Positions 52,384-62,340 of a stretch of DNA of 64,000 nucleotides are shown here, piece after piece. The DNA lies in the NCBI RefSeq assembly GCF_902806685.2, contig NC_048545.1, positions 15,275,926 through 15,339,925 on the forward strand, read 5' to 3'. Source of the DNA: Maniola hyperantus. Its lineage: Eukaryota > Arthropoda > Insecta > Lepidoptera > Nymphalidae. Positions within the stretch are counted from its first letter, which is position 1; the number at the start of each line of letters is the position of its first letter. Both the position numbers and the translations under genes were made by a program. The notes under the pieces were generated by a model that was not told the origin of the DNA, made no database searches, and was given only the letters and a program-made list of their open reading frames with translations.

Positions 52384-52644
52384 TTACGACGCGTCTGCGG
52401 ACGATTTGTCGACATTTTTTGGGTTTTTTGTCGACTCCATTCGTTTCCATGTTCGAGACTCAAGTACTCAGTCGGTAGTCGGCTGTTGGTAACAAGCGAT
52501 TAATTCGTTTCTATTGAATTGCAAATCACTGGCGCTTTTTGGTCGACGCAGACTACCTACTTAGGCAATAGTCTCATCGGACGCTGTTAATTGAATCAAA
52601 AAGGAAGATGAGATTTAAAAAATTAAAAAGTCAGATATCAGTAC

Positions 52645-52863
52645 CCTTATTATAAATGCGAAAGTGTGTTTGTTTGTTATTTTGTTGGTTTGTCCTTCAA
52701 TGACGTCGCAACTGTGAAACGGATTGACGTGATTTTTTGCATGGGTACAGCTGATAAAGACCTGGAGAATGAGGCTACTTTTTATTCCGGAAAATCAAAG
52801 AGTTCCGACGAGATTTTTAAAAAACCTAATTCCACGCGTACGAATTCGCGGGCATCAGCTAGT
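52645..52863 (+). mobile_element. Helitron-like repeat, GCGAAAGTGTG type, full length
   Basis: It runs from cccttattataaatgcgaaa through tttgtccttcaatgacgtcg to cacgcgtacgaattcgcggg and catcagctagt. Confidence 0.8.
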
Positions 52864-53276
52864 TAATAAATAAAGGTAAGTAGCAATAACGTGCTTTTTA
52901 ACGGACGGATGTAAAAAGACGTTAAAAAGAACCTGAAATCTCTAGAGGTATTAAAAATGGATTCTGTTCAAGTTTTACTGAGGGTTTCGGCTGAGTTTCT
53001 TCCTGGTTATTGCTACTTTATCTATTTACAATATCTGTCTTTTAATTCATTTTTAATCTTATCTAGGTAGGAAAACCTAGATTTTGTTGTTTCTTTTTTA
53101 CCTAGTTTTCCTGTTTTTAGTGCAAAGATTTCAATTTAAATAAATAAAATAAAAATATTTTTATTCGATCATATTATCATATTATATGCAATTACCGCTT
53201 GTTCGGAATGCTTTTCCTATTATATATTTCTTATATGTTTTTATAATGATAAAAATATTTTTAGAGTACAATTATA
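52864..53276. other. Non-coding region with retroposon tail
   Basis: Bases 53145-53260 contain aaaatatttttattcgatca and accgcttgttcggaatgctt, a degraded version of the tail at 41500. No gene is seen. Confidence 0.45.
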
Positions 53277-53421
53277 GTGCGCGACAGGTCGAGATAGCAA
53301 TCGGGGTGAAGCGGGGAGACGCTTCAAATACCCGCATGTCACCCGCGCTCGCCCGCACCGGGTTAGGCTGTGCGTGTGTACGGGGCGACCTCGCCCAGAT
53401 TGCCATCTCAACCTGTCGCGT
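53277..53421. mobile_element. MITE with GCGCGACAGGTCGAGAT ends
   Basis: gtgcgcgacaggtcgagata and tctcaacctgtcgcgta are inverted. The interior is CpG-rich (catgtcacccgcgctcgccc). It is a relative of 42803-42917. Confidence 0.75.
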
Positions 53422-54716
53422 AGTATCCCTATTACCCAAACTTTCCAAATCTCAAATCACAAAATTAAGATACGAACAGTAAAAAAAAAACGTTGTTAAA
53501 AGGTTTTTAACCTTAGGGGCTTTATAATCTTTAATTCAGTGGCAAGTTAAAGAGTATTTTAAAATGCAAATGTCACTTAAAAGTTCGGCCATTTTGGTTG
53601 TCTCTTGAGACGATTTTTTGTCGTCATAGCGTCGGGGTTCAAGTTGACTGATACAAAGCGATTCATTATTTTTTACTGACTTGCAAATCGTAGCTTCTAT
53701 ACCCTAAAGTCCAGCTTGCATCCCGACATTCCCGGGACGGACATAGACATCCCGGAAAATTAAAAAGCTCCCACAGAATTTTCAAAAATCTGAAGCAACG
53801 CTTGCAACCTGAAGACGGATATAGGCTACTTTTATTACGAATAGTAGGTACGTATATTCAGAAGGAAATAACAGATTTGTGGACCTTTGTATGGGTATGA
53901 CTGACAGAGACAACGCTCTACAAAGCCGAAATGTCATTTTAAAGGCCGATGTACCTTACTCTCTGCCGCGTCCTAAGTAGTGTACAAGAGTTCTCATGGG
54001 ATTTTTTAAAATTTAAATTCATGTGAAGTCACGGGTCTTACTTAATAAGCAATAGAAGACGAGTATCACTTAACATCAAATGGACCATATTTTACCTTCT
54101 CGTCTGAGCGCCTAAGCGATATATTCGGAAAAAAATGTTTTCAACAAGATTTGAAAGGTAACCTGTGAAAAAGAAACGACTTTCAACATAAAGTCCTCTT
54201 AAGTAGCAATTTCCTAAACATTTTACACGAACCCGAAAATCCTTTTCTTTTATTACGTTCAGCGTCAATGAAAATTCAACCTTAAATCTTACGACGCAAA
54301 GTAGAAACTAGATTAAAATTGGAATATTTTTAGCGCAATGCATTTTGCGTTGAAATATTGGAATTCCTTAGAAGCGTGACAATTTTTATTTTGCGTCCAG
54401 CTAGGACTTTATTTTTTAAGCGTTAAGGTTCAAAATACATTTTTTGCTATTGTATGTTGTGTTACATACAGGGACTGCTTGTGACACTTGTCGCGGTTAT
54501 TCAAGAGGCATGGAATATAAGGAAACCTATTGTAGTACAAATGTGTGGTTATTGGTAATACATAGCCAAGCATGTTTTTTTATAATTTATAGACCAGCGC
54601 TTGGCTGCAATGAGACCTGCTGGCAAGTAATGATGCCTTAGCTGAAGCGTGCTTGCCTAGAAGTCTAGAAGATATGCCTATTCACTCTTGACTTAAAGGT
54701 AGCCATAGGTTTTTCA
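53422..54716. other. Non-coding region with MITE half copy
   Basis: 53905-53980 (gacagagacaacgctctaca, aggccgatgtaccttactc) matches the right half of the MITE at 20609-20793. A Helitron-like remnant (cttgcatcccgacattcccg, gctcccacagaattttcaaa) is at 53715-53800. No gene is seen. Confidence 0.5.
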
Positions 54717-54740
54717 CGACCTCTCTGGCGCAGTGGTAAG
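54717..54740 (+). mobile_element. SINE head fragment
   Basis: acgacctctctggcgcagtg is the first part of the 7561-type SINE, cut off at once by an AAT-rich sequence. Confidence 0.6.
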
Positions 54741-55199
54741 AATCAATAAATAAATAATAATCCATACTTTACTTCTATGACTAGGCCACTGACCAACAAA
54801 TAACAATGCCTAAATAAATCAACATACATAGTAGGTACTTAAATAAAGTAGGTACAGAAATTTATGTGAAGACGGAAAACTCTTTGGGACGTTGGCAGTC
54901 ATACATACGCAAAGTAAATAAATTCGAGCGTAATAAATCCTTCCCGGTCCGAAACTTGCACCAGAGGGGGCGAGGGGGGGGGGAGGGGGGACGTTTGTAA
55001 AGAAATTCCTCGTAAGCAACTCCGCTGGATATAAACCCCGTTTACGTACAAAATATATTCATCTGCGGGATAAACTTTATGCTCTGCTCCGGCTTTTATG
55101 CTGTACGACAAAAGTCTACAAAAAGAAAACTACTTTTAGTGAAAAAATAGGTATTACACCTACTGTGAAAGGATAGCTACCTAATCGGTCCCTACTGTA
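54741..55199. other. Non-coding region
   Basis: A G-run at 54975-54990 (ggggggggga) is notable. No gene is seen. Confidence 0.4.
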
Positions 55200-55445
55200 A
55201 TAGACTGGCATGGTATGGTAATGCGGAGGGAAGGAAGCGGAGAACTCACTAGAAGAATGTTAAGTATGCATGCGGAAGGAAAAAAGTGGAGAGGACGACC
55301 AAAGAAAAGGTGGATCGATTGCGTGAAAGAGGATATGCGTGAAAAAGGGGTGGATAATACGTTGACGAATGACAGAAGTGAGTGGAAGAAGAAGACATGT
55401 TGTGCCGACCCCACGTAGCGTGGGATAAGGTAAGGAAGAAGAAGA
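55200..55445 (+). mobile_element. LINE reverse transcriptase C-terminal fragment
   Basis: One frame encodes RMLSMHAEGKKWRGRPKKRW, then IDCVKEDMREKGVD and a final CADPT followed by a stop. The start WHGMVMRREG and the GRPKKRWIDCVKEDM block are typical of the end of RTE-like LINE proteins. The 3' tail is ggataaggtaaggaagaaga. Confidence 0.75.
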
Positions 55446-55560
55446 CCTACTGTGAAAGGATACTGACAGTTTGCTGGCTCTGCTTAGTAAAAATCGCTTT
55501 TTACGCGTTGCAGTGGTCCTAAGTCCCATTAGTTCACGGACTTAGGAATATTTTATACTA

Positions 55561-55805
55561 GACTAGCTTATGCTCGCGACTTCGTCCGCGTGGACTACAG
55601 AAATTTCAAACTCCCATTTCACCCCCTTAGGGGTTGAATTTTCAAAAATCCTTTCTTAGCGGATGCCTACGTCATAATAGCTATCTGCATGCCAAATTTC
55701 AGCCCGATCCGTCCAGTAGTTTGAGCTGTGCGTTGATAGATCAGTCAGTCAGTCAGTCAGTCAGTCAGTCAGTCAGTCAGTCACCTACTCCTTTTATATA
55801 TTTAG
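55561..55805 (-). mobile_element. Helitron-like repeat with long (ACTG)n array
   Basis: Its 3' end is at 55562 (actagcttatgctcgcgact). It has about ten CAGT units (55741-55782) and ccttttatatatttagag at its 5' side. Confidence 0.8.
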
Positions 55806-55807
55806 AG

Positions 55808-56050
55808 ATGAAGATGATGCCCGCGACTTCATCCGCGTGGATTTCGGTTTTTGAAAATCCCGTGGGAACTCTGATTTTCCGGGATAAAGAGTAGCCTATG
55901 TTCTTTCCCGGGATGCAAGCTATCTCTATATCAAATTTTATCAAAATCGGTTAAACGGGTGGGCCGTGAAAAGCTAGCAGGCAGACAGACAGATAGACAG
56001 ACGGATAGACCGACAGACAGACACACATTTGCATTTATAATATTAGTATG
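55808..56050 (-). mobile_element. Helitron-like repeat, GCGAAAGTGTG type, with GTCT core
   Basis: It abuts the previous Helitron. It has gatgcccgcgacttcatccg, cccgtgggaactctgatttt, gggatgcaagctatctctat, an acagacagacagat core and a head ttgcatttataatattagta ending tggata. Confidence 0.78.
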
Positions 56051-56239
56051 GATATCCTAGCCCTAAATGCTGGAATAGCAATTTTGCATAGATAAGTCTT
56101 GGCTGACCAACTCTAGATGGACAGACGACTTGCAAGACTGTGGAGAAGTCCCTTCAAGCGACCTACAATAGCTAACCGGTAGCTAACCGGCAGCAGCAAA
56201 ATAGAGCAGCAAAATTGCAACCAAAGATTTCCATTTTTT

Positions 56240-56575
56240 TTTATTCAGATACAAGTTAGCCCTTGACTGCAATCTCACCTGGTGGTAAGTGATGATGCAG
56301 TCTAAGATGATAGCGGGCTAACCTGGAAGGGGTATGGCAGTTTTTATTAAACCCATACCCCTTTGGTTTCTACACGGCATCGTACCGGAACGCTAAATCG
56401 CTTGGCGGCACGGCTTTGCCGTTAGGGTGGTAACTAGCCACGGCCGAAGCCTCCCACCAGACCAGACCAGAAATTTAGAAATTATAAAATTCCAAACCCC
56501 TGCCAGGAATCGAACCCGGGACCTCCCACTATTAAGACCACAGCGCTCACCACTGCGCCAGGGAGGTCGTCAAAA
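56240..56575 (-). mobile_element. tRNA-derived SINE, reverse copy
   Basis: On the minus strand the head is gacctccctggcgcagtggt at 56572, the B-box-like segment is ggttcgattcctggcagggg, and the body includes cttcggccgtggctagttac. Its poly-A tail corresponds to the ttttttttattcag at 56235-56250. Confidence 0.85.
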
Positions 56576-56804
56576 GGGAGTAAAGATTGCCCCCATAACA
56601 AAGTCCGTTTATAAAAGAAACTACGTATCGGTACTTCACACGAGCACAAATAAAGCGTGATAGAGCAATGGCGCGGCAAAGTATTTAAGGGTTGGACAAA
56701 CACGAAGCGATATTCTGGCGAGACACGACGAATGCTTCTTTCAAAAATTTATAGGTTTTCGCCAAATACTTCTATGTATACGTAGAAGACTTCTTATGGA
56801 TAAG

Positions 56805-57145
56805 ATATGTTCTTGTCCAAAATGCCTCAGTGCTTGAAGACCAAAGTCTTCGAACAGTGCGTATTGCCAGTGATGATATATGGATCCGAGACATGGTCGC
56901 TAACTATGGGCCTCATAAGAAAGCTCAGAGTCACTCAACGGGCAAGGGAGAGAGTTATGCTTGGAGTTTCTCTACGTGATCAAATCAGAATTGAGGAGAT
57001 CCGTAGGAGAACTAGAGTAACCGACATAGCTCAACGGGTTGTGAAGCTGATGTGGCAATGGGCTTGGGCACACAGTTCGTAAAACCGATAGATGTTGGGG
57101 TCCCAAGGTGCTGGAATGGCGACCTCGCACCGGAAGACACAGTGG
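56805..57145 (+). mobile_element. RTE-like LINE C-terminal fragment with open frame
   Basis: The frame 56807-57082 encodes LKTKVFEQCVLPVMIYGSET, then WSLTMGLIRKLRVTQRARER and RTRVTDIAQRVVKLMWQWAW, the end of the reverse transcriptase domain. It has fewer breaks than the copies at 3836 and 6795, and is cut by the SINE starting at about 57146. Confidence 0.8.
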
Positions 57146-57440
57146 TTAGTACGTAGTAGCCTTCTAATCGGACATCAGGGGTTCGATCTCGGGCACGCAC
57201 CTCTAACTTTTGAGAGTTATGTGCGTTTTAAGTAATTAAATGCCACTTGCTTTAACGGTGAAGGAAAACATCGAGAGGAAACCTGCATACCTGAGAGTTC
57301 TCCATAAAGGTTTCAAAGGTGTGTGAATTCTACTAATCCGCACATGGTCAGCGTGGTAAACTATGGCCAAAACCCTTCTCACTCTGAGAGGAGACCCGTG
57401 CTCTGTAGTGAGCCGGCGATGGGTTGATCATGATGATGAT
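57146..57440 (+). mobile_element. tRNA-derived SINE inserted at a LINE end
   Basis: tggttagtacgtagtagcct, ggttcgatctcgggcacgca (B box), ctttaacggtgaaggaaaac, then tggtcagcgtggtaaactat and ggagacccgtgctctgtagt. The A box is partly lost at the junction. Confidence 0.75.
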
Positions 57441-57575
57441 ATTAAAAGTGGAGGAGAAAACTGATACCGGAAGGGTGTTCCATATCATAGTGGTTCGAAT
57501 CAGAAATGAGAAAGCAAATCTTCGTACGTGTAGGTACGTGGATTTTCGACTACGCAGATGTGGCGGTTGCCACAA
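57441..57575 (-). mobile_element. CR1-like LINE C-terminal fragment
   Basis: A minus-strand frame encodes HLRSRKSTYLHVRRFAFSFL and IRTTMIWNTLPVSVF, typical of the extreme end of CR1/Jockey-type reverse transcriptase proteins (WNxLP). Confidence 0.6.
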
Positions 57576-58184
57576 TATAAACTAGATGGCGCTGTTCAAT
57601 CGATGACGTAGTCCCGAACAAATGTACCGCCGACAGTACTCGCACTAACAGAGTGTTCGGCAGTCTGGACTATGACTGGAGCACAACCAACCGCTCGGTG
57701 GGAGATCTCCCCTTTGATACGGTCGAGCCTGCACACCGCTCCCGTACACATAGATACAGACCTTGACGATGCCTTGCGGTACGGTGCGGTGCGGTTGCGG
57801 TGAAGGAGGAAACAGGTCAAAAGTTCTTGAGCAGACTCTCCTATAGAGTAGAATATCGATACACAGCTTTGCGCTGATTTTCCAAACTTTGAAGCTTAGA
57901 ATCAACTATTATGAATAAAATGAACGTATGCATTGTGACAAATGGACGCTATCTATATACACGTTCTGCCGTTCTGCCGCCCACGCTTTGTGTATGCCCA
58001 GGTCTTTATATGGCGGCTGATGGCATCCGATGGCGGACCATAGTTTCATGGGCAAGCGCGTTTCCGATGACCCCCGTAAATGGATCCTCGCCCTCCATTG
58101 ATTTATGGAGGATATGTTTACAGTGCCCAGATAAATGGGTTTCTTATAAAACATAGTTTGTTTTATCTTTATGTTTTTCTATTA
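57576..58184. other. Non-coding region before the LTR element
   Basis: Several opposing short frames overlap here, none with a recognisable family. A ggtgcggtgcggttgcggtg microsatellite-like run is at 57785. No gene is called. Confidence 0.4.
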
Positions 58185-58188
58185 CACT
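58185..58188 (+). repeat. LTR element target duplication, 5' copy (CACT)
   Basis: CACT directly precedes the LTR start AGTTATATCG and recurs at 63750-63753 after the 3' LTR. Four bases is the usual duplication of errantiviruses. Confidence 0.85.
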
Positions 58189-58487
58189 AGTTATATCGCA
58201 TAGCTCTAGGTGAAGCGCTGACTCTATATCGCATAGCCCTAAGTGGAGCGCTGGCTCTACGATATTGCTAGAGACACGAGTGGCAGCGTCAGCTATTGCG
58301 ACATTGCGACCCAAATTGGAGTTTTCTTTAATTATTGTAAACGTCCAAATTGCATTCTGATTCTTTTGTTACATCGCGTAGCATTAAATCCAAAATTTAG
58401 TATTGTAAATTAGTTTTAATTTTATTTTAATAAAGTAATTATAAGTAATAGTTTTTTTTGGGCCCTCCGGCTGTGTCTTCCTTCACT
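58189..58487 (+). repeat. 5' LTR
   Basis: 299 bp, from AGTTATATCGCATAGCTC to CTTCCTTCACT. A short internal repeat (tatatcgcatagc(t/c)ct, (t/g)gagcgctggctc-like) occurs near its start. An aataaag at 58429-58435 could serve polyadenylation. Confidence 0.92.
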
Positions 58488-58496
58488 GGCGCAGTC
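58487..58496 (+). promoter_or_regulatory. Primer-binding site
   Basis: TGGCGCAGTC overlaps the last base of the LTR. It matches the start of the tRNA-Ser-type primer site used by 17.6/297-like elements (family knowledge). Pairing beyond ten bases (ttaagg) is not obvious. Confidence 0.75.
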
Positions 58497-58630
58497 TTAA
58501 GGGGTGGGATACTCAAGAAGAAGTAGTCATCGCGACCACTCTCAAGAAGTTCCTACATTCAAAGAACCTAGAAGCACAAGCCGAAGTGAATCCAGACATC
58601 GATTCGAGCCCGGAAGAAATGTTTATGTAA

Positions 58631-59836
58631 GTACATAGAACTAGCCTGTGTCCTTACGCGTACTGTAAGGCCGTACGCGTGGTCCCCGAATTCGACGGGA
58701 ACCCACACGTTTTACCTAGATTCATAAGTATTTGCGACCAGCTAGTAGGTCACTACATAGGGACCGAACCCGGGTCGGAACTCACTAATTTAAGTTTAAT
58801 CAATTGTATTCTCAATAAAATCACCGGTCCAGCGGCGCGGTTCATAAACTCGAACGGAATAGCGGAGAACTGGGCAGGGATTAGGACAGCACTGATTAAT
58901 AACTTCTCAGACCAGCGCGACGAGACCGCGCTTTACAATGATCTGGCTCTGGCGACACAGGGGAACAGTACCCCACAGGAGTACTACGAAAGGTGCCAAA
59001 CACTATTCAGCACAATCATAACTTACGTAGTACTTCATGAGGCACTTCCCTCAACGGTAGAGGCAAAACGCGCCCTTTATAGGAAACTGGCAATGCAGGC
59101 GTATGTACGCGGACTAAAAGAGCCTCTCGGCTCCCGGATTCGCTGCATGCGACCCGACAGTATCGAAAAAGCCCTGGAATATGTACAAGAAGAGTTGAAT
59201 GCTACGTACATGCAAAGTAGGAATGAATCATTTAACGATAGGAAACACGCAGCACCGAAACCCATTACCGCGAACCCGATGGTGTTCCCACCACCGATAC
59301 CAAAAGCATTCCACTCTTCTCCATTTGTGCCTCCAATACAGAAACAGGTTCCCCCGCAGCCACATCAGCAGCAACCTCTGCCTTGGAGACACGACCAGGT
59401 AGGTCGCCCGAATCAGCATCAGACGACTCGCACGCAACAAATGTTCCGTGCGCCGCCTCCCAATTATAACCCTAAAAGTAATTTATTTAGACTTCCCCCT
59501 AGGAATCAGAATCAATCTCAAGTGCCCATGAGTGGAGTTGTTAACTATACACCAAAGCAACTACCACCCACGAACTTTAATAACCGTGGATTCGCACCAT
59601 ATCCCCGCGAAACGAACGTCCATGAATTTAACTTCCACGAAAACTACTACGACTATCCTGAATACTATTACGACCCAGGACTGGACGACTATTACCCTAC
59701 ATATTATACCGACTATCCCGAAACTGACTGTGACGTGACTAACGAGCCCTCAGACGTAGAACCCGACAGACAACCTACGACCTGTGAATCCCAATCGGAT
59801 TTTCCGAAAGTCTCAACGTTAAAAAGACCAAAATAG
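58631..59836 (+). CDS. gag: Errantivirus gag
   Basis: The frame is open from just after a TAA at 58628-58630 to the TAG at 59836 and has no early ATG. The recognisable capsid region begins VVPEFDGNPHVLPRFISICD at 58679. It continues through FSDQRDETALYNDLALATQG and QAYVRGLKEPLGSRIRCMRP. The C-terminus is Pro/Gln- then Tyr/Asp-rich (NYYDYPEYYYDPGLDDYYPT) and no CCHC knuckle is present, as in many errantiviruses. An ATGTAAGTAC at 58624 resembles a splice donor. The true N-terminus is either lost or supplied by an upstream segment, so the start given is only the limit of the open frame. Confidence 0.8.
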   Translation, partial: VHRTSLCPYAYCKAVRVVPEFDGNPHVLPRFISICDQLVGHYIGTEPGSELTNLSLINCILNKITGPAARFINSNGIAENWAGIRTALINNFSDQRDETALYNDLALATQGNSTPQEYYERCQTLFSTIITYVVLHEALPSTVEAKRALYRKLAMQAYVRGLKEPLGSRIRCMRPDSIEKALEYVQEELNATYMQSRNESFNDRKHAAPKPITANPMVFPPPIPKAFHSSPFVPPIQKQVPPQPHQQQPLPWRHDQVGRPNQHQTTRTQQMFRAPPPNYNPKSNLFRLPPRNQNQSQVPMSGVVNYTPKQLPPTNFNNRGFAPYPRETNVHEFNFHENYYDYPEYYYDPGLDDYYPTYYTDYPETDCDVTNEPSDVEPDRQPTTCESQSDFPKVSTLKRPK

Positions 59837-62340
59837 AGGTAAACATCCAAACACAGAGGCAGCTTCCATACATCCAAATCAATAACCCCCCGATTAAATT
59901 ACTCATCGACACAGGAGCTAACCAATCTTTTATTAGCCCAGAAGCTGTAGCCTTATACTTTCCCCACATTTCACCGGAGTATGACCCATTCGAAGTAACT
60001 AATGTACATGCGACGACTCGTAGCAACTATTCTATTACGATACCGACCTTTACAGAGTTCAACGACATGACCGATATGAAATTCTTTATATACAAATTCC
60101 ATAATTACTTTGACGGACTCATAGGGTTAGATCTACTCGAACAATGGGAAGCTAAAATAGACCTTAAAGACAGACTATTATACACAGCAAATGCCGTAAA
60201 CCCGATCGAAATGTATAACTCGCGCAATTTAAATTATTACGAAGACGTAATACCTGCGAACTCATCAAAACTACTCAGGTTACCTATTAATAGTCAAGAC
60301 GGCGATGTTTTAATTCCCGAGCAGGTAATATCAAATTGCATCATACATAGTTGCCTTACAGCTGTTAAAAACAATCGAGGAATTATTGAGGTCTTTAACC
60401 CGACTCCACATGACGTTATTTTCTCCATGGATAGGACGATTAGTTCCGAAATTTACAACCTAGAAAGTTTTCAAAAAATTAATTTATCATCCCGTGCGAA
60501 AGAAGTATTATCGCGACTTCGTACAGAGCATTTGAACCCCGAGGAACGTGCAAATTTAGAGATCCTATGTTCAAGGTACGCGGATATATTTTATATCGAA
60601 GGGGAAGCGTTAACATTCACCAATAAGATTAAGCATCGCATTAGGACGAGTGACGAAATCCCAGTACATGGTAAAAACTACCGATATCCCTTTGTTCATA
60701 GACAGGAGGTTAGGGATCAGATTAAAAAGATGTTAGAGCAGGGAATAATAAGACCCTCGGAATCCGCATGGAGTTCACCTATTTGGGTCGTCCCCAAAAA
60801 GGCAGACGCCTCCGGTAAAACAAAATGGCGGCTAGTTGTGGATTTTAGGAAGTTAAATGAAAAGACCTTAGACGATAAATACCCTATCCCGAACATTACG
60901 GATGTTCTCGATAAACTCGGTAACTGTCAATACTTCACCACTTTGGACCTTGCTAGTGGGTTTTATCAAGTAGAGATGCACCCCGAGGATATCCCTAAAA
61001 CCGCGTTCAATGTTGAACACGGACACTACGAATTTTTACGCATGCCTATGGGATTGAAAAACTCACCATCGACTTTCCAGCGCGTAATGGATAACGTTCT
61101 TAAGGAATTACAGAATACCGTGTGCTTAGTTTATCTCGACGATATAATCGTTTTTAGTACATCCTTGCAGGAACACTTAGTTAACTTAGAAAAGGTATTT
61201 AAAAAACTGAGGGAATCCAATTTCAAGATCCAGATGGATAAATCAGAATTTTTAAAATTAGAAACAGCTTATCTAGGCCATGTTATCTCTAGGGAAGGTA
61301 TTAAACCTAACCCCGACAAAATTCAAGCTATAGAGCACTACCCAATCCCGAAAACTACTAAGGAGATAAAACAATTTTTAGGTCTATTAGGGTACTATCG
61401 CAAGTTTATTCCTGACTTTGCTCGACTGACTAAGCCCCTCACGCAATGTTTAAAAAAGGGAAATAAAATTACCATGAACTCTGAGTATATTAATTGTTTC
61501 GAAAAGTGTAAGAATCTTTTAACTAATGATCCCATATTACAATACCCAGACTTTAATAAAGACTTTATCCTCACTACTGACGCATCTAACGTTGCTATCG
61601 GTGCCATACTATCCCAAGGTCCCGTAGGTTCTGACAAACCCATTTGTTACGCCTCAAGGACTCTAAACGAATCCGAACTAAATTATAGCACCATCGAGAA
61701 AGAATTGTTAGCCATTGTATGGGCAACAAAGTACTTCCGTCCGTATTTATTTGGTCGAAAATTTAAAATCATAACCGACCATAAACCCTTACAGTGGGTT
61801 ATGAGCATGAAGGAACCCAACGCACGACTAACCCGTTGGAAGCTCAAATTAAGTGAGTACAATTTTACTGTTGTGTATAAAAAGGGTACAGCAAACACCA
61901 ATGCCGATGCCTTGTCGCGAATACAAATCCATAACGAGGAGTTTAGCTCTCTTATAGCAAATCCTTCGGTGGACCATATTTCAATAGGTTCATCCACAGA
62001 AACTTCTCATACTAGTAGGAAGAACTCAATCCTAGAGATACCCATAACTGACGAACCATTCAACAAATTCCACAGACATTTGACAGTCGTAGGCGACAAC
62101 ACCCGCATAGGCAACCCTTCTGTAAGCCAGCAGAAATTAGCTCCACGGTATATCCAGGATAAAGTCCTAGCCGACCTTCCAATCCATATCTATACATCTA
62201 AAAAGAAAAACCTAATCGCAAAACATAGACTCAAACGAGTTCCTAAGAGTCACAAATTGTTAGAAGACACTTATTTCTACTGGCATCCCAATGACCCTCC
62301 TGACAGTTCAAGCAACAGTTACTCAGACAGTACGACTTGA
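59788..62340 (+). CDS. pol: Errantivirus pol lacking integrase
   Basis: The frame is offset -1 from gag and overlaps it at 59788-59836, which suggests frameshift expression near the A-rich TTAAAAAG. The protease has LLIDTGANQSFI (about 59902). Reverse transcriptase runs from ENYRYPF-like text through WVVPKKADASGKTKWRLVVD to YLDDIIVFS (about 61132). RNase H has LTTDASNVAIGAILSQ and ends NADALSR (about 61918). In intact relatives integrase follows; here only about 140 residues remain, with no HHCC or D,D,E pattern, ending in a basic stretch (KKKNLIAKHRLKRVPKSHK) that could be the integrase end. This reads as an in-frame deletion of most of the integrase. Confidence 0.88.
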   Translation: MPIGFSESLNVKKTKIEVNIQTQRQLPYIQINNPPIKLLIDTGANQSFISPEAVALYFPHISPEYDPFEVTNVHATTRSNYSITIPTFTEFNDMTDMKFFIYKFHNYFDGLIGLDLLEQWEAKIDLKDRLLYTANAVNPIEMYNSRNLNYYEDVIPANSSKLLRLPINSQDGDVLIPEQVISNCIIHSCLTAVKNNRGIIEVFNPTPHDVIFSMDRTISSEIYNLESFQKINLSSRAKEVLSRLRTEHLNPEERANLEILCSRYADIFYIEGEALTFTNKIKHRIRTSDEIPVHGKNYRYPFVHRQEVRDQIKKMLEQGIIRPSESAWSSPIWVVPKKADASGKTKWRLVVDFRKLNEKTLDDKYPIPNITDVLDKLGNCQYFTTLDLASGFYQVEMHPEDIPKTAFNVEHGHYEFLRMPMGLKNSPSTFQRVMDNVLKELQNTVCLVYLDDIIVFSTSLQEHLVNLEKVFKKLRESNFKIQMDKSEFLKLETAYLGHVISREGIKPNPDKIQAIEHYPIPKTTKEIKQFLGLLGYYRKFIPDFARLTKPLTQCLKKGNKITMNSEYINCFEKCKNLLTNDPILQYPDFNKDFILTTDASNVAIGAILSQGPVGSDKPICYASRTLNESELNYSTIEKELLAIVWATKYFRPYLFGRKFKIITDHKPLQWVMSMKEPNARLTRWKLKLSEYNFTVVYKKGTANTNADALSRIQIHNEEFSSLIANPSVDHISIGSSTETSHTSRKNSILEIPITDEPFNKFHRHLTVVGDNTRIGNPSVSQQKLAPRYIQDKVLADLPIHIYTSKKKNLIAKHRLKRVPKSHKLLEDTYFYWHPNDPPDSSSNSYSDSTT

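Noticed and set aside
57596..58156. Overlapping opposite frames of 62-86 codons
   Set aside because: They conflict with each other, and none has a recognisable domain. The region looks like repeat-derived filler.
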